Part shown: piece after piece, positions 35,694-43,479 of the stretch
How positions within the stretch are numbered: the stretch's first letter is position 1
Layout: every line of letters starts with the position of its first letter
Assembly: GCA_905181875.1 (NCBI GenBank)
Contig: CAJIZH010000002.1
Coordinates: 124,001-188,000 of the forward strand
Length of the DNA stretch: 64,000 bases
Direction of reading: 5' to 3'
Source of the DNA: Flavobacteriales bacterium UBA6770
GTDB lineage: Bacteria > Bacteroidota > Bacteroidia > Flavobacteriales_G > Salibacteraceae
The notes under the pieces: model-generated
Database searches by the model: none
Seen by the model: the letters and a program-made list of their open reading frames with translations, nothing else
Told to the model about the DNA's origin: nothing
Translations under genes and position numbers: made by a program

Positions 35694-36521
35694 ATGAAAT
35701 ATGTAGGTATAGGTTTTAGACGCGATATTGCTCAAGACATAATTGATCTAGAACCCGAAAGACGTCCAAGTTTTATTGAGGTTGCACCAGAAAACTGGAT
35801 GAACATGGGCGGATATTGGAAAAATATATTGGATAAAGCAGCCAGCCAATACCAAGTTAACTGCCACGGCTTATCATTGAGCATAGGAAGCCCCGATGAA
35901 CTGAATAAAGAGTTTGTAAATGAAATAAAAGACTTTATAAGTAACTACGATATATCAATTTATTCAGAGCACTTGTCCTACAGTCAATGTGATAATGCTC
36001 ATTTATACGATCTGCTTCCAATTCCTTTTCGAAAGGATGCCATAGACCATATAGTCGATCGGATTAAAACAGTACAAGATATTCTGGGGAAATCCATTAC
36101 GCTAGAAAATGTGAGCTACTACACTCCCCTAGCTGCTGAAATGGGTGAGGCTGAATTCATTTCGGAAATATTGGAACGCAGCGATTGCACTATGCTTTTA
36201 GATGTGAACAACGTTTATGTAAATGCCTTTAACCATCAATATGATGCACAAACATTCATCAAAAACTTACCATTGGATAAAGTTGCCTATATGCACATGG
36301 CCGGTCACAAAAAGATCTCTGATGATTTAATTATTGATACGCACGGAAGTCCAATAATAGATCCAGTATTTGATTTATTTGAATGGACAATTCAATATTT
36401 AAAACCAATTCCAGTGTTACTAGAGCGAGATTTTAATTTCCCAGAAATGTCGGAGCTATTAAATGAAGCTCATCATTTAGAATCTATTTGCGCGAAACAA
36501 TGGGATCTAGCAACAGCCTAA
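35694..36521 (+). CDS. DUF692/MNIO-family enzyme (BufB/HvfB-like)
   Basis: 275 residues, a TIM-barrel multinuclear non-haem iron oxidase of the family that includes MbnB of methanobactin synthesis. Candidate iron ligands are in conserved motifs: His58 (CHGLSLSIG), His93 (YSEHLSYS), Glu138 (LENVSYY), Asp170 (LLDVNNVY), His201 (YMHMAGH), Asp215/His217 (DTHGSP) and Glu244 (LLERDFNFP). All expected residues are present, so it should be active. The likely reaction is O2-dependent four-electron oxidation of precursor cysteines. It overlaps the DUF2063 gene by 22 bp. The substrate is inferred from the adjacent EGKCG protein. Confidence 0.93.
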   Translation: MKYVGIGFRRDIAQDIIDLEPERRPSFIEVAPENWMNMGGYWKNILDKAASQYQVNCHGLSLSIGSPDELNKEFVNEIKDFISNYDISIYSEHLSYSQCDNAHLYDLLPIPFRKDAIDHIVDRIKTVQDILGKSITLENVSYYTPLAAEMGEAEFISEILERSDCTMLLDVNNVYVNAFNHQYDAQTFIKNLPLDKVAYMHMAGHKKISDDLIIDTHGSPIIDPVFDLFEWTIQYLKPIPVLLERDFNFPEMSELLNEAHHLESICAKQWDLATA

Positions 36522-37240
36522 AAGCCGATACAAAAAAGCAGCAGCAACTGCTTGCCGAATATTGTAGAACAGGGAATATTCCAATGGGTTTAATGGCCAA
36601 ACCAGAGCGCTTGCCGCATTACCGACGTTTGGTTTACAACGTCATTTATGACACACTTGCGAGCGCTTACCCAATAACAAAAGCTTATTTGGGGAAAGAA
36701 AAATGGAAATTTCTAATCGATGATTTTTTCAAAAAATTTCCAAATCAGAGCCCTCAAATATGGCGAATGCCTTTTGGTCTTTTTAAATATTTGAAAGACT
36801 ATCCCAATCCCCATAGCGAAGCCTTGCCATTTTTGGCCGAACTCGTTTATTTTGAATGGTTAGAGATTGAATTGTATGCCGAAAAAGATCTAGCATTAAA
36901 ACAAAACTCCTCTACTCTAGATTCAGTTAATCTAAATCCACACCATCGAATTATTCAATTGAAATATCCTTTTCATTTTTTATCCGTCGATGAGGCTATT
37001 AAAGCTCCTAAAGCAACCTTTATTGTGCTTTTCAGGAATTTAGAGAATTATAAAATTGAATTTAGCGAGGTGTCTGTGCTTGTGGCAAAAGTATTAGAAG
37101 CTCTTCCAGAAAACAACTTTGACTTCTTACATTCAATGAAAAAAGTTGCTGCACAAAATGACATAAACGACATAGAAATCATTGAAAAACAAGCGAATAA
37201 GTTGCTTATTAAGTTCAAGCAACTTGGCTTATTTCTGTAA
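36500..37240 (+). CDS. DUF2063 MNIO partner protein (BufC/HvfC-like)
   Basis: 246 residues from the ATG at 36500, inside the end of the DUF692 gene. The DUF2063 N-terminal domain is clear: helices beginning QQQLLAEYCRTGNIPMGL, then LPHYRRLVYNVIYDTLASAYPIT, and LPFLAELVYFEWLEIELY. The C-terminal half (residues 135-246) is weaker but has the partner-protein pattern (YPFHFLSVDEAI). Such partners bind the precursor and present it to the MNIO enzyme. The gene stop directly abuts that of the convergent subtilase gene. Confidence 0.88.
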   Translation: MGSSNSLKADTKKQQQLLAEYCRTGNIPMGLMAKPERLPHYRRLVYNVIYDTLASAYPITKAYLGKEKWKFLIDDFFKKFPNQSPQIWRMPFGLFKYLKDYPNPHSEALPFLAELVYFEWLEIELYAEKDLALKQNSSTLDSVNLNPHHRIIQLKYPFHFLSVDEAIKAPKATFIVLFRNLENYKIEFSEVSVLVAKVLEALPENNFDFLHSMKKVAAQNDINDIEIIEKQANKLLIKFKQLGLFL

Positions 37241-39937
37241 TTATTCTTTAATCAAACTTACTGTTTCGGAAACAATTCCATCTTCAATAATTGATAAAAA
37301 GTAAACACCTTGAGTTACTGAAGTCAGTTTAATTTTTCTTCCTACAGCTACGAAAGATTCTTCCATATAAATAGTTCTTCCAGTCACATCTGTTAACTTT
37401 AGAATTGCAGATTTTGATACATTTCGTATTTCTAAAACCTGTGTGAAAGGATTTGGATAAACCTGAATCTTCAAATTTAGATTCTCTTCATTCATTCCAG
37501 TGCAGTTATCGAGCCGAATGAATTCAGAAGCACTTCCTTCGCAATTGTTAGCATCTGCAAATACATAGGTTATTCTTCTAACTCCAGGCGTAATTACCCT
37601 AGGATCAAATTGTGCGTTTTGCGAGCCATCAATCGAATATTTCCCCCCTAAAGGTATTCCTCCAGTTAATATAAATCGAGGAGCATTATTACAGATTCTA
37701 GTTTCTTCCAGTGCAAGTGATACCTCTGGATTGGCTCGAATTTTTACCGTTATTGTTTTTATATCCTCGCAGCCTATTGCATTTTTAAGCGTATGAATTG
37801 CTGTATAATCCCCTGGCTGTAATAAGCTAGGTCTAAACTTACAAGAATCTAAATAAGGCATCCAACTGCCACCGCTCCATTTTCCATTTTGATCAATTGG
37901 AGTAAGTACGATCGATGTCTTTTCAGACAGACAATATGCCGTATCAGCTTCAAGTACTCCTGCATCTGGTTTTTCTCCGATGGTAACATTTACGGTTTTA
38001 GTATCGAATAATAGTCCTTTAAAACTCCTTAAAGTTGCAACATAAACTCCTGAGGCTTTATAAACACCATACGGGTTTTGCTGATTTGAATTTGCTGGAA
38101 GTGCACCACCAAAACTCCATTGCCAAGCAGTAACTCCACCAGTAGATCTATCGGTAAAATAAATGGTATCACCAATACAACCCGTAAGTGAGGATGCGGT
38201 AAAATCAGCTCTAGGACCTTCAATAAAACCTTCAGCGATTAATGAAAAATCCTGATTTCCAGTTGATAAGCTACCTTTGTGGGTTACTCTTAAATAGTAA
38301 CTTCCTGCAGGAATGTTTGAGTAATAAATTTGCTCTACGTTATCTCTAAAATTATCTGCTTTAGTTGCTGCAGAAGCAGGTACAAGAGGATTCATTCGGT
38401 AAGGATAATATACAGATCCGTTATTAATATTTACCAACCTCACATCTAAATCATTAACCAGTGTAATATTGGTAGGATTGAGACTTGGAGAATTTGTTGA
38501 ACCTTCAATATCTGTCCAGCACATCGTAACTCGAACAGGATTGGTTCCATTTGAAAAAACTACTTTTTCATATTTAGCAGAATTATTTAATGTCAGTTCC
38601 TCAACTTGAATTTCAGTATCATTCATAGCCTCAACTGCTTTAAATGTGTTCATTATTCCCCAACCAAAAACATAATCAGGACCAGCAGAAGCTCCTGCTT
38701 CATCTGCAGAATGAATGACGAGTCCCTTGAGTGTCGCAGCCCTCATGTATTTTCTTTTTATACTGTTATAATGCTGCTGTAGCAAAAGGCATGAGCCCGC
38801 AACACTGGGACTGGACATGCTTGTTCCGCTAGAACTGTAATAGGCCGAATTTCCAGTGCTATTGCAACTATAAACTCCAGCTCCATTCCCCACAATATCG
38901 GGTTTAATTCTGCCATCATCAGTTGGTCCCCAGGAACTAAAACTAGTCATTGAAACTCCGTTGGCAATTACATAACCGTTGGTCAAATCATTGACAGCTC
39001 CCACAGTTAAAATATTCTTTGCAGTAGCATATGTAGAAACACAATCGTATTGTCCATCTGGATCTCTTACCGTAGAACTTGTAGCATAGGAGCTACCAGT
39101 CCAAACTTGGTACGATCCACTAGGTTGTTTATCGTTTCTATCATTTCCAGCTGCTTTTACAATTAAGTAATAAGGAGCTAATCGAGCAATTCTATCCCAT
39201 GCCCTTGTTCGTGAATCATAAAAACCAAATTTGTAATCCTCTACTGAACTAATCGAAGTGTTGCCGTACCAATAATCATTACCATTACTACTGCCCCATC
39301 CTGTTGCTGTGCCATAAGAATGATTTGAAACCATAATTCCTTTAGATGCGGCATCTGCCATTTCCGAAGCATCACTATTCCAATCGTAAGCCCATAATTT
39401 TGCTTGAGGAGCCATTCCTTTTGCGTTTGCTGATACACCGGATGCTATAAGAGTACCTGCAACATGAGTAGCATGGGAACTATTTCCAGAAGCATTATCA
39501 CTGCGCGTTACCCTATTTCCAAACTCGCGATGAGAAGCTCGAACACCACCACCATCCCACTCAGCAATAGTCATATTTTGTCCTTCCAAGTTTAATCCTT
39601 GACCACCTCCGTTGTGTAATTTATGCGTTCCAATACTACGAGCCGCTACTCTGTTAAAAGCCTCATTATATCTTGGAGAACCGTCTGAATGTAAACCAAC
39701 CAACTGAATGTAAACACCTTCTCCCTCAATTTCTGTAGGCCAATTGTGCACCTTAGCAAGGTTTAAAGCGGTTTTTAGTTCAATACTATCACTAACTTTA
39801 AGTTCTTTAGAAAGCTGCAGAAGTTCCTCAATATTGGTGTTCTCTAAAACCACTTCAGACGCAGTTTGAGCAAACAAACTGAGGTTACTGAAAACGATTA
39901 TTAAGATAACTGATACTAAATGTTTTGTAATTTGCAT
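37241..39937 (-). CDS. Secreted subtilisin-like (S8) serine protease with PKD and T9SS domains
   Basis: 898 residues: signal peptide (NLSLFAQ), S8 catalytic domain, pro-protein-convertase-like beta domain, a PKD domain (about 575-655; DFTASSLTGCIGDTIYFTD), further beta repeats, and a T9SS type A sorting signal at the end (IQVYPNPFTQVLEIRN). The catalytic triad is Asp128 (IAEWDGGG), His158 (SHATHVAGT) and Ser373 (SSSGTSMSSPSVAG), with Asn265 as oxyanion residue. It is therefore an exported, probably surface-bound endopeptidase for protein digestion. It converges with the RiPP cluster with no spacer but is not obviously part of it. Confidence 0.93.
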   Translation of the reverse strand: MQITKHLVSVILIIVFSNLSLFAQTASEVVLENTNIEELLQLSKELKVSDSIELKTALNLAKVHNWPTEIEGEGVYIQLVGLHSDGSPRYNEAFNRVAARSIGTHKLHNGGGQGLNLEGQNMTIAEWDGGGVRASHREFGNRVTRSDNASGNSSHATHVAGTLIASGVSANAKGMAPQAKLWAYDWNSDASEMADAASKGIMVSNHSYGTATGWGSSNGNDYWYGNTSISSVEDYKFGFYDSRTRAWDRIARLAPYYLIVKAAGNDRNDKQPSGSYQVWTGSSYATSSTVRDPDGQYDCVSTYATAKNILTVGAVNDLTNGYVIANGVSMTSFSSWGPTDDGRIKPDIVGNGAGVYSCNSTGNSAYYSSSGTSMSSPSVAGSCLLLQQHYNSIKRKYMRAATLKGLVIHSADEAGASAGPDYVFGWGIMNTFKAVEAMNDTEIQVEELTLNNSAKYEKVVFSNGTNPVRVTMCWTDIEGSTNSPSLNPTNITLVNDLDVRLVNINNGSVYYPYRMNPLVPASAATKADNFRDNVEQIYYSNIPAGSYYLRVTHKGSLSTGNQDFSLIAEGFIEGPRADFTASSLTGCIGDTIYFTDRSTGGVTAWQWSFGGALPANSNQQNPYGVYKASGVYVATLRSFKGLLFDTKTVNVTIGEKPDAGVLEADTAYCLSEKTSIVLTPIDQNGKWSGGSWMPYLDSCKFRPSLLQPGDYTAIHTLKNAIGCEDIKTITVKIRANPEVSLALEETRICNNAPRFILTGGIPLGGKYSIDGSQNAQFDPRVITPGVRRITYVFADANNCEGSASEFIRLDNCTGMNEENLNLKIQVYPNPFTQVLEIRNVSKSAILKLTDVTGRTIYMEESFVAVGRKIKLTSVTQGVYFLSIIEDGIVSETVSLIKE

Positions 39938-40006
39938 GCTGCAAATATGCCTCTAAAATGGATTTATTCTGCAACAATTTGAAAATTCATTTTCTACAAA
40001 ATATTT

Positions 40007-40786
40007 ATGAAATTCTGTTTTTACACAACCACTTTAGTTCTGCTAACAATTTTACTTTCCTTGGGACTAAATGCCCAAAATGAAAAACCTAATGCTGGCG
40101 ACAAAATCATTACAGATGAAAAAAAACGTGATTTTTCGTGGGAAGATTGGAAAGAAAGAAGCAATAAGCATTGGAGAGGTTTAGATGTAGGAATTAATAT
40201 GCTGCTTTTTGATGACGGTAGCGAAATTCCAGAAGCTAAGTACAATGTATTAACCCCGGATATTGGAAAATCATTTTATTTTGGATTAAATGTTTTAGAA
40301 AAAGACATTACACTAAACGGTGAATACATAAAGTTCATAACAGGATTTGGCTTCGATTTTTATAATTTTCATTTAGATAAAAATGCGATTCTTCTTTCGC
40401 AAAGAGACACGCTGGCTTCAGTAATTGATACTGTAAATACATTTACGAAAAACAACCTAAAAAGTGCTCATTTAACCGTGCCCCTGCTCATCGCATTTAA
40501 CACAAATGTGAAGCATTCAAAAGCATTTCATTTTGCTACTGGACTTATTTTAAGCTATCGACTATCTGGTAAGCAAAAGATAGAATACGACGATGGAAAC
40601 GTTGAAACAGCTTTAGAAAGAAAGGGACAAATGCACCAAAATCCATGGAAGGTTGCAGCAACATTTAGAATAGGATATGCTAACTACCACGTTTTTGGAA
40701 ATTATGCATTAACCAATTTCTTTGTCAGCGGACAAGGGCCGCAGGCTACAAGTGTTGTGTTTGGTGTAAAGATGTTGCCCTGGTAG
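40007..40786 (+). CDS. Outer-membrane beta-barrel protein (PorT-like)
   Basis: 259 residues with a signal peptide (SLGLNAQ). After a charged linker (KKRDFSWEDWKERSNKHWRG) come alternating strands of a small barrel ending in FVSGQGPQATSVVFGVKMLPW. It looks like the OMP beta-barrel group that includes PorT-type proteins, but no signature separates PorT proper from other small barrels. It is divergent from the S8 protease gene, with which it shares a 69-bp promoter region. Confidence 0.75.
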   Translation: MKFCFYTTTLVLLTILLSLGLNAQNEKPNAGDKIITDEKKRDFSWEDWKERSNKHWRGLDVGINMLLFDDGSEIPEAKYNVLTPDIGKSFYFGLNVLEKDITLNGEYIKFITGFGFDFYNFHLDKNAILLSQRDTLASVIDTVNTFTKNNLKSAHLTVPLLIAFNTNVKHSKAFHFATGLILSYRLSGKQKIEYDDGNVETALERKGQMHQNPWKVAATFRIGYANYHVFGNYALTNFFVSGQGPQATSVVFGVKMLPW

Positions 40787-40794
40787 GGGTAGTT

Positions 40795-40904
40795 TTGAAT
40801 GTTGAATGTTGAATGTTGAATGTTGAATGTTGAATGTTGAATGTTGATTGTTGAATGTTGAATGTTGAATGTTGAGTGTTGAATGTTGAATGTTGAATGT
40901 TGAA
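40795..40904. repeat. Heptanucleotide tandem repeat, about 15.7 copies
   Basis: The 7-base unit TTGAATG is repeated without gaps between two convergent genes. Two copies carry a substitution (TTGATTG and TTGAGTG). It starts 9 bp after the barrel gene and ends 33 bp before the Nramp-like stop. Because 7 is not a multiple of 3, it opens long frames on both strands; I do not regard these as genes. Confidence 0.95.
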
Positions 40905-40936
40905 ATTAAAAACGAAACATTCAAAACTCAAAATAT

Positions 40937-42169
40937 TCAGAAAAATCGCACCACCAAAAAATAAACAGCAAATCCGGCCAAGAAAACCAAACTTCCTATG
41001 GAAAGTGCATTCAATCCATTGGGTAAAGTATAGCCTGTTTCTTTCTTAAGTTCAACAAAAGATTTATAATTCAAAAACGCTAACAACGGTGTTGTCAAAA
41101 ATGAAATAGTTGTGGCAAAATCTACCAACTGCCGCATGTTTTCCAATACAAAAATCAGAATCAATCCCGCTCCAAGTGTTAGAATAACCAACAATACTTT
41201 ATAGTTGATTCGTCTACTCCATTTTGTGTCAACCAACCTAAAAGCAACTGCTAACGACCTGGGAAATGCATCAAGGCAGGTAATACAAGTACTAAACATA
41301 GTAACCACGGCCGCCAGTCCTATAATTGGCAAAGTCCATTGTCCTATTACAGAGGTATAAACTCCTATCAATTGCGCACTAAAATCTACCCCACCAGGTT
41401 TCAATTCAATTCCTGTCCCGTAAAGTGTAAATGCTCCCAATCCTAAAAACAGAAAAGCTAATACCGCTGTTCCAAAATAACCGATATGAAAATCTAAATT
41501 GCTGGATTTTTGTTTTTTAAATTGAGTTTTGTTTTTTTCCAATCGCCATACAGAATGCCAAATCGAAATATCCATTGGAGCTGGCATCCAACCAAAAAAG
41601 GCAATTAGAAAAAACAGATTTGTGGTATTCGACCAATCAAAAGCAATAGCTGATTCTTTAGCACTACCCGATTCATTTACTGCAAATAGAAATGCAACTG
41701 CAGTTGCCAAACTCAGCACAATTACTACCCATTTCATGGCTTTATCTAAAAACGAATAACCGCTAAAAAACAGCACTATCATGCAACCCGTTAGAATTAC
41801 CAAACTCCATATTTGAGCAGACCATCCGATATTAAACAAATACTCAGCTAAGCCACCCGTTACTATAGAAATAGCCGCAATGACTGCGAACATCGTTGAA
41901 GCGGTTAGCAAAATAAAAAGCACCAAAGCCCATTTACCTTGTTTTTTATAGCCATCTAGTATTGTATGGCCTGTTTGATCCGCATACAATGGTCCCATTA
42001 AAAAGAACGGGTATTTCACCAAATGTGCAATCAGAATAACCCAAATTAACTCAAATCCAAACTCTGCTCCTGCTCTTGTACTTTGCACCAAATGAGATAC
42101 GCCAACGGCGGCTCCTGCATAGAGTAATCCAGGACCTATTTGTTTGAATATGGAGTTTATACTGGACAC
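40937..42169 (-). CDS. Nramp-like transporter lacking the DPGN motif
   Basis: 410 residues, about 11 membrane helices. The N terminus IGPGLLYAGAAVGVSHLVQST aligns with Nramp helix 1, but the metal-binding DPGN is replaced by GVSH. In helix 6, where Nramp proteins have a conserved Met-Pro-His region, this one has GWMPAPMDISIWHSVW. It therefore belongs to the Nramp superfamily but probably not to the classical Mn/Fe transporters; the substrate is unknown. Start is GTG at 42169, immediately next to the stop of the GDPD lipoprotein gene, so the two are coupled. Confidence 0.8.
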   Translation of the reverse strand: MSSINSIFKQIGPGLLYAGAAVGVSHLVQSTRAGAEFGFELIWVILIAHLVKYPFFLMGPLYADQTGHTILDGYKKQGKWALVLFILLTASTMFAVIAAISIVTGGLAEYLFNIGWSAQIWSLVILTGCMIVLFFSGYSFLDKAMKWVVIVLSLATAVAFLFAVNESGSAKESAIAFDWSNTTNLFFLIAFFGWMPAPMDISIWHSVWRLEKNKTQFKKQKSSNLDFHIGYFGTAVLAFLFLGLGAFTLYGTGIELKPGGVDFSAQLIGVYTSVIGQWTLPIIGLAAVVTMFSTCITCLDAFPRSLAVAFRLVDTKWSRRINYKVLLVILTLGAGLILIFVLENMRQLVDFATTISFLTTPLLAFLNYKSFVELKKETGYTLPNGLNALSIGSLVFLAGFAVYFLVVRFF

Positions 42170-43018
42170 CTAATTCAACATCCTATCTAAATGTTTTAGC
42201 TCATCAGTTTGTATATAATCTGGATTCATTTCAATTGCTGCTCTGTTTTTTGATTTTGAATTGGCTCCAAATAGAGCAACACGCAGATCATTGTCATGGG
42301 CTTTTAAAATCTCCGCTGCGGTTACATTATCCATTGACAAGGTAATCCCATAGAATCCATACTCCGACGCCTTTTCAAAAGCATATTCAAAAACATTGTA
42401 AGCAAATATTTTTAAGTTGGAATTCTTTAGTTGGACCGATCTAGCAAATTCCAAATCATTGAATTCTAACAACACTTGATTTTCAATTCCCTGTTTTTTG
42501 ATAATAGCAATTAATGCATTTGAATACTCCTCAATTTTCGCTTCTGAGAGTGTTGATTTATAGGTCTTTATATCCAATATCAGAATCAAATCCGAATTAT
42601 AATCTAAACACTTAAGGAGCTCATCTAAACTCAATATCTGGTGTTGAGGAATAGTTGCACTGGAAAATTTTGCATCATTAATTTCAGACCAATTTTTCTC
42701 GAAAATGCGACCTTCTTTGTTTGAACCATCTTGTAGTTTTTCATTGTGAAAAACTACAAAGACATTGTCTTTAGTTATTTGAATATCTAACTCAACACCA
42801 TCTGCACCGGAATCGATTGCTTTCTCAAATGATTTTAGAGAATTAATTGGAGTAAGCCCTTTGATTCCCATTCCACCATGACCAATAACTTCAATTTCAT
42901 TTCCATTCAGATTCTTTATATCAAAGTCTTTTTTGTTACAAGATGAAAATGAAAGCAGAACAATTGTTGCCGATAAGTAGATCCTGAATGGAATATTAAA
43001 TTGGTAATTGTGCTGCAT
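42170..43018 (-). CDS. Glycerophosphodiester phosphodiesterase lipoprotein
   Basis: 282 residues from the ATG at 43018. Lipobox LLSFSSC, then a GDPD barrel: catalytic-region VIGHGGMGIKGLTPINSLKSF, metal-binding GADGVELDIQITKD and VVFHNEKL, all in order. The usual HRG triplet is HGG, and the PENT/S motif reads PINS, as in some divergent members. It would cleave glycerophosphodiesters to glycerol 3-phosphate and an alcohol. Upstream in-frame ATGs were rejected because the signal peptide starts at this one. Confidence 0.88.
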   Translation of the reverse strand: MQHNYQFNIPFRIYLSATIVLLSFSSCNKKDFDIKNLNGNEIEVIGHGGMGIKGLTPINSLKSFEKAIDSGADGVELDIQITKDNVFVVFHNEKLQDGSNKEGRIFEKNWSEINDAKFSSATIPQHQILSLDELLKCLDYNSDLILILDIKTYKSTLSEAKIEEYSNALIAIIKKQGIENQVLLEFNDLEFARSVQLKNSNLKIFAYNVFEYAFEKASEYGFYGITLSMDNVTAAEILKAHDNDLRVALFGANSKSKNRAAIEMNPDYIQTDELKHLDRMLN

Positions 43019-43024
43019 TGACAA

Positions 43025-43032
43025 CAAAGATA
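43025..43032 (-). promoter_or_regulatory. Candidate -7 promoter element of the GDPD gene
   Basis: On the minus strand this reads TATCTTTG (TAnnTTTG), only 6 bp from the ATG at 43018, so the message would be almost leaderless. Confidence 0.5.
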
Positions 43033-43290
43033 AACTGAAAAATTTCAGCTGTTTTTCAGCTGATTGGGCCACACAATTTAAAGGTGGGGTATCATTGGGA
43101 TTCAATCGTGCGTGATCTAGGGGCTCATAGTCTATCAAAAATAGATATTATTTCAGCTGATGCTCAGCTGATTAGACCATACGATGCAACCGAGTTTGCG
43201 AGCTCAACGAAGCTAATCGTGCGGGAGCTGAGGAATAAATGGTAGTGTTTTAGAAAAATATGATAAAATGTACGATACTATATTTTCGTT

Positions 43291-43400
43291 GTCATTCCTG
43301 AGCAGGCGGCAATATATTTCTTCATTCTAAAAAAATATTAATCAATTGAATTTCAGATTCCTGCCCGCCTGAATTCGATCAGGCCTCAGCAAGAATGACG
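43291..43400. repeat. Intergenic repeat with terminal inverted repeats
   Basis: The segment is bounded by GTCATTCCTG and, at the other end, CAAGAATGAC (inverted, 9 of 10). Inner arms AGCAGGCGG and CCGCCTG are also inverted. It looks like the palindromic CCTGC-type intergenic elements that I recall as common in Bacteroidota genomes. No coding potential. The 43019-43290 stretch before it holds several TCAGCTGATT repeats and no gene. Confidence 0.55.
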
Positions 43401-43479
43401 GGTTATTTAACTTGGTAAGTTCGAAAATATCTAAAGCACTACTTCCCATTATCTAAGCATTTAGGTTTATTTTGCCATT

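Noticed and set aside
37241..39937. The S8 protease as the leader peptidase of the RiPP cluster
   Set aside because: It is convergent, carries T9SS and PKD domains like other secreted subtilases, and the precursor already has a normal signal peptide.
40795..40904. CRISPR array
   Set aside because: The repeat has no spacers: it is a contiguous 7-base tandem repeat, and no cas gene is present.
40709..40931. Two long minus-strand frames encoding repeated FNIQHSTFNIQHSTF
   Set aside because: They are the translation of the TTGAATG heptamer repeat, which opens long frames; there is no other coding signal.
43019..43138. A 40-residue N-terminal extension of the GDPD protein
   Set aside because: It precedes the lipoprotein signal peptide and overlaps the -7-like element; not compatible with secretion.
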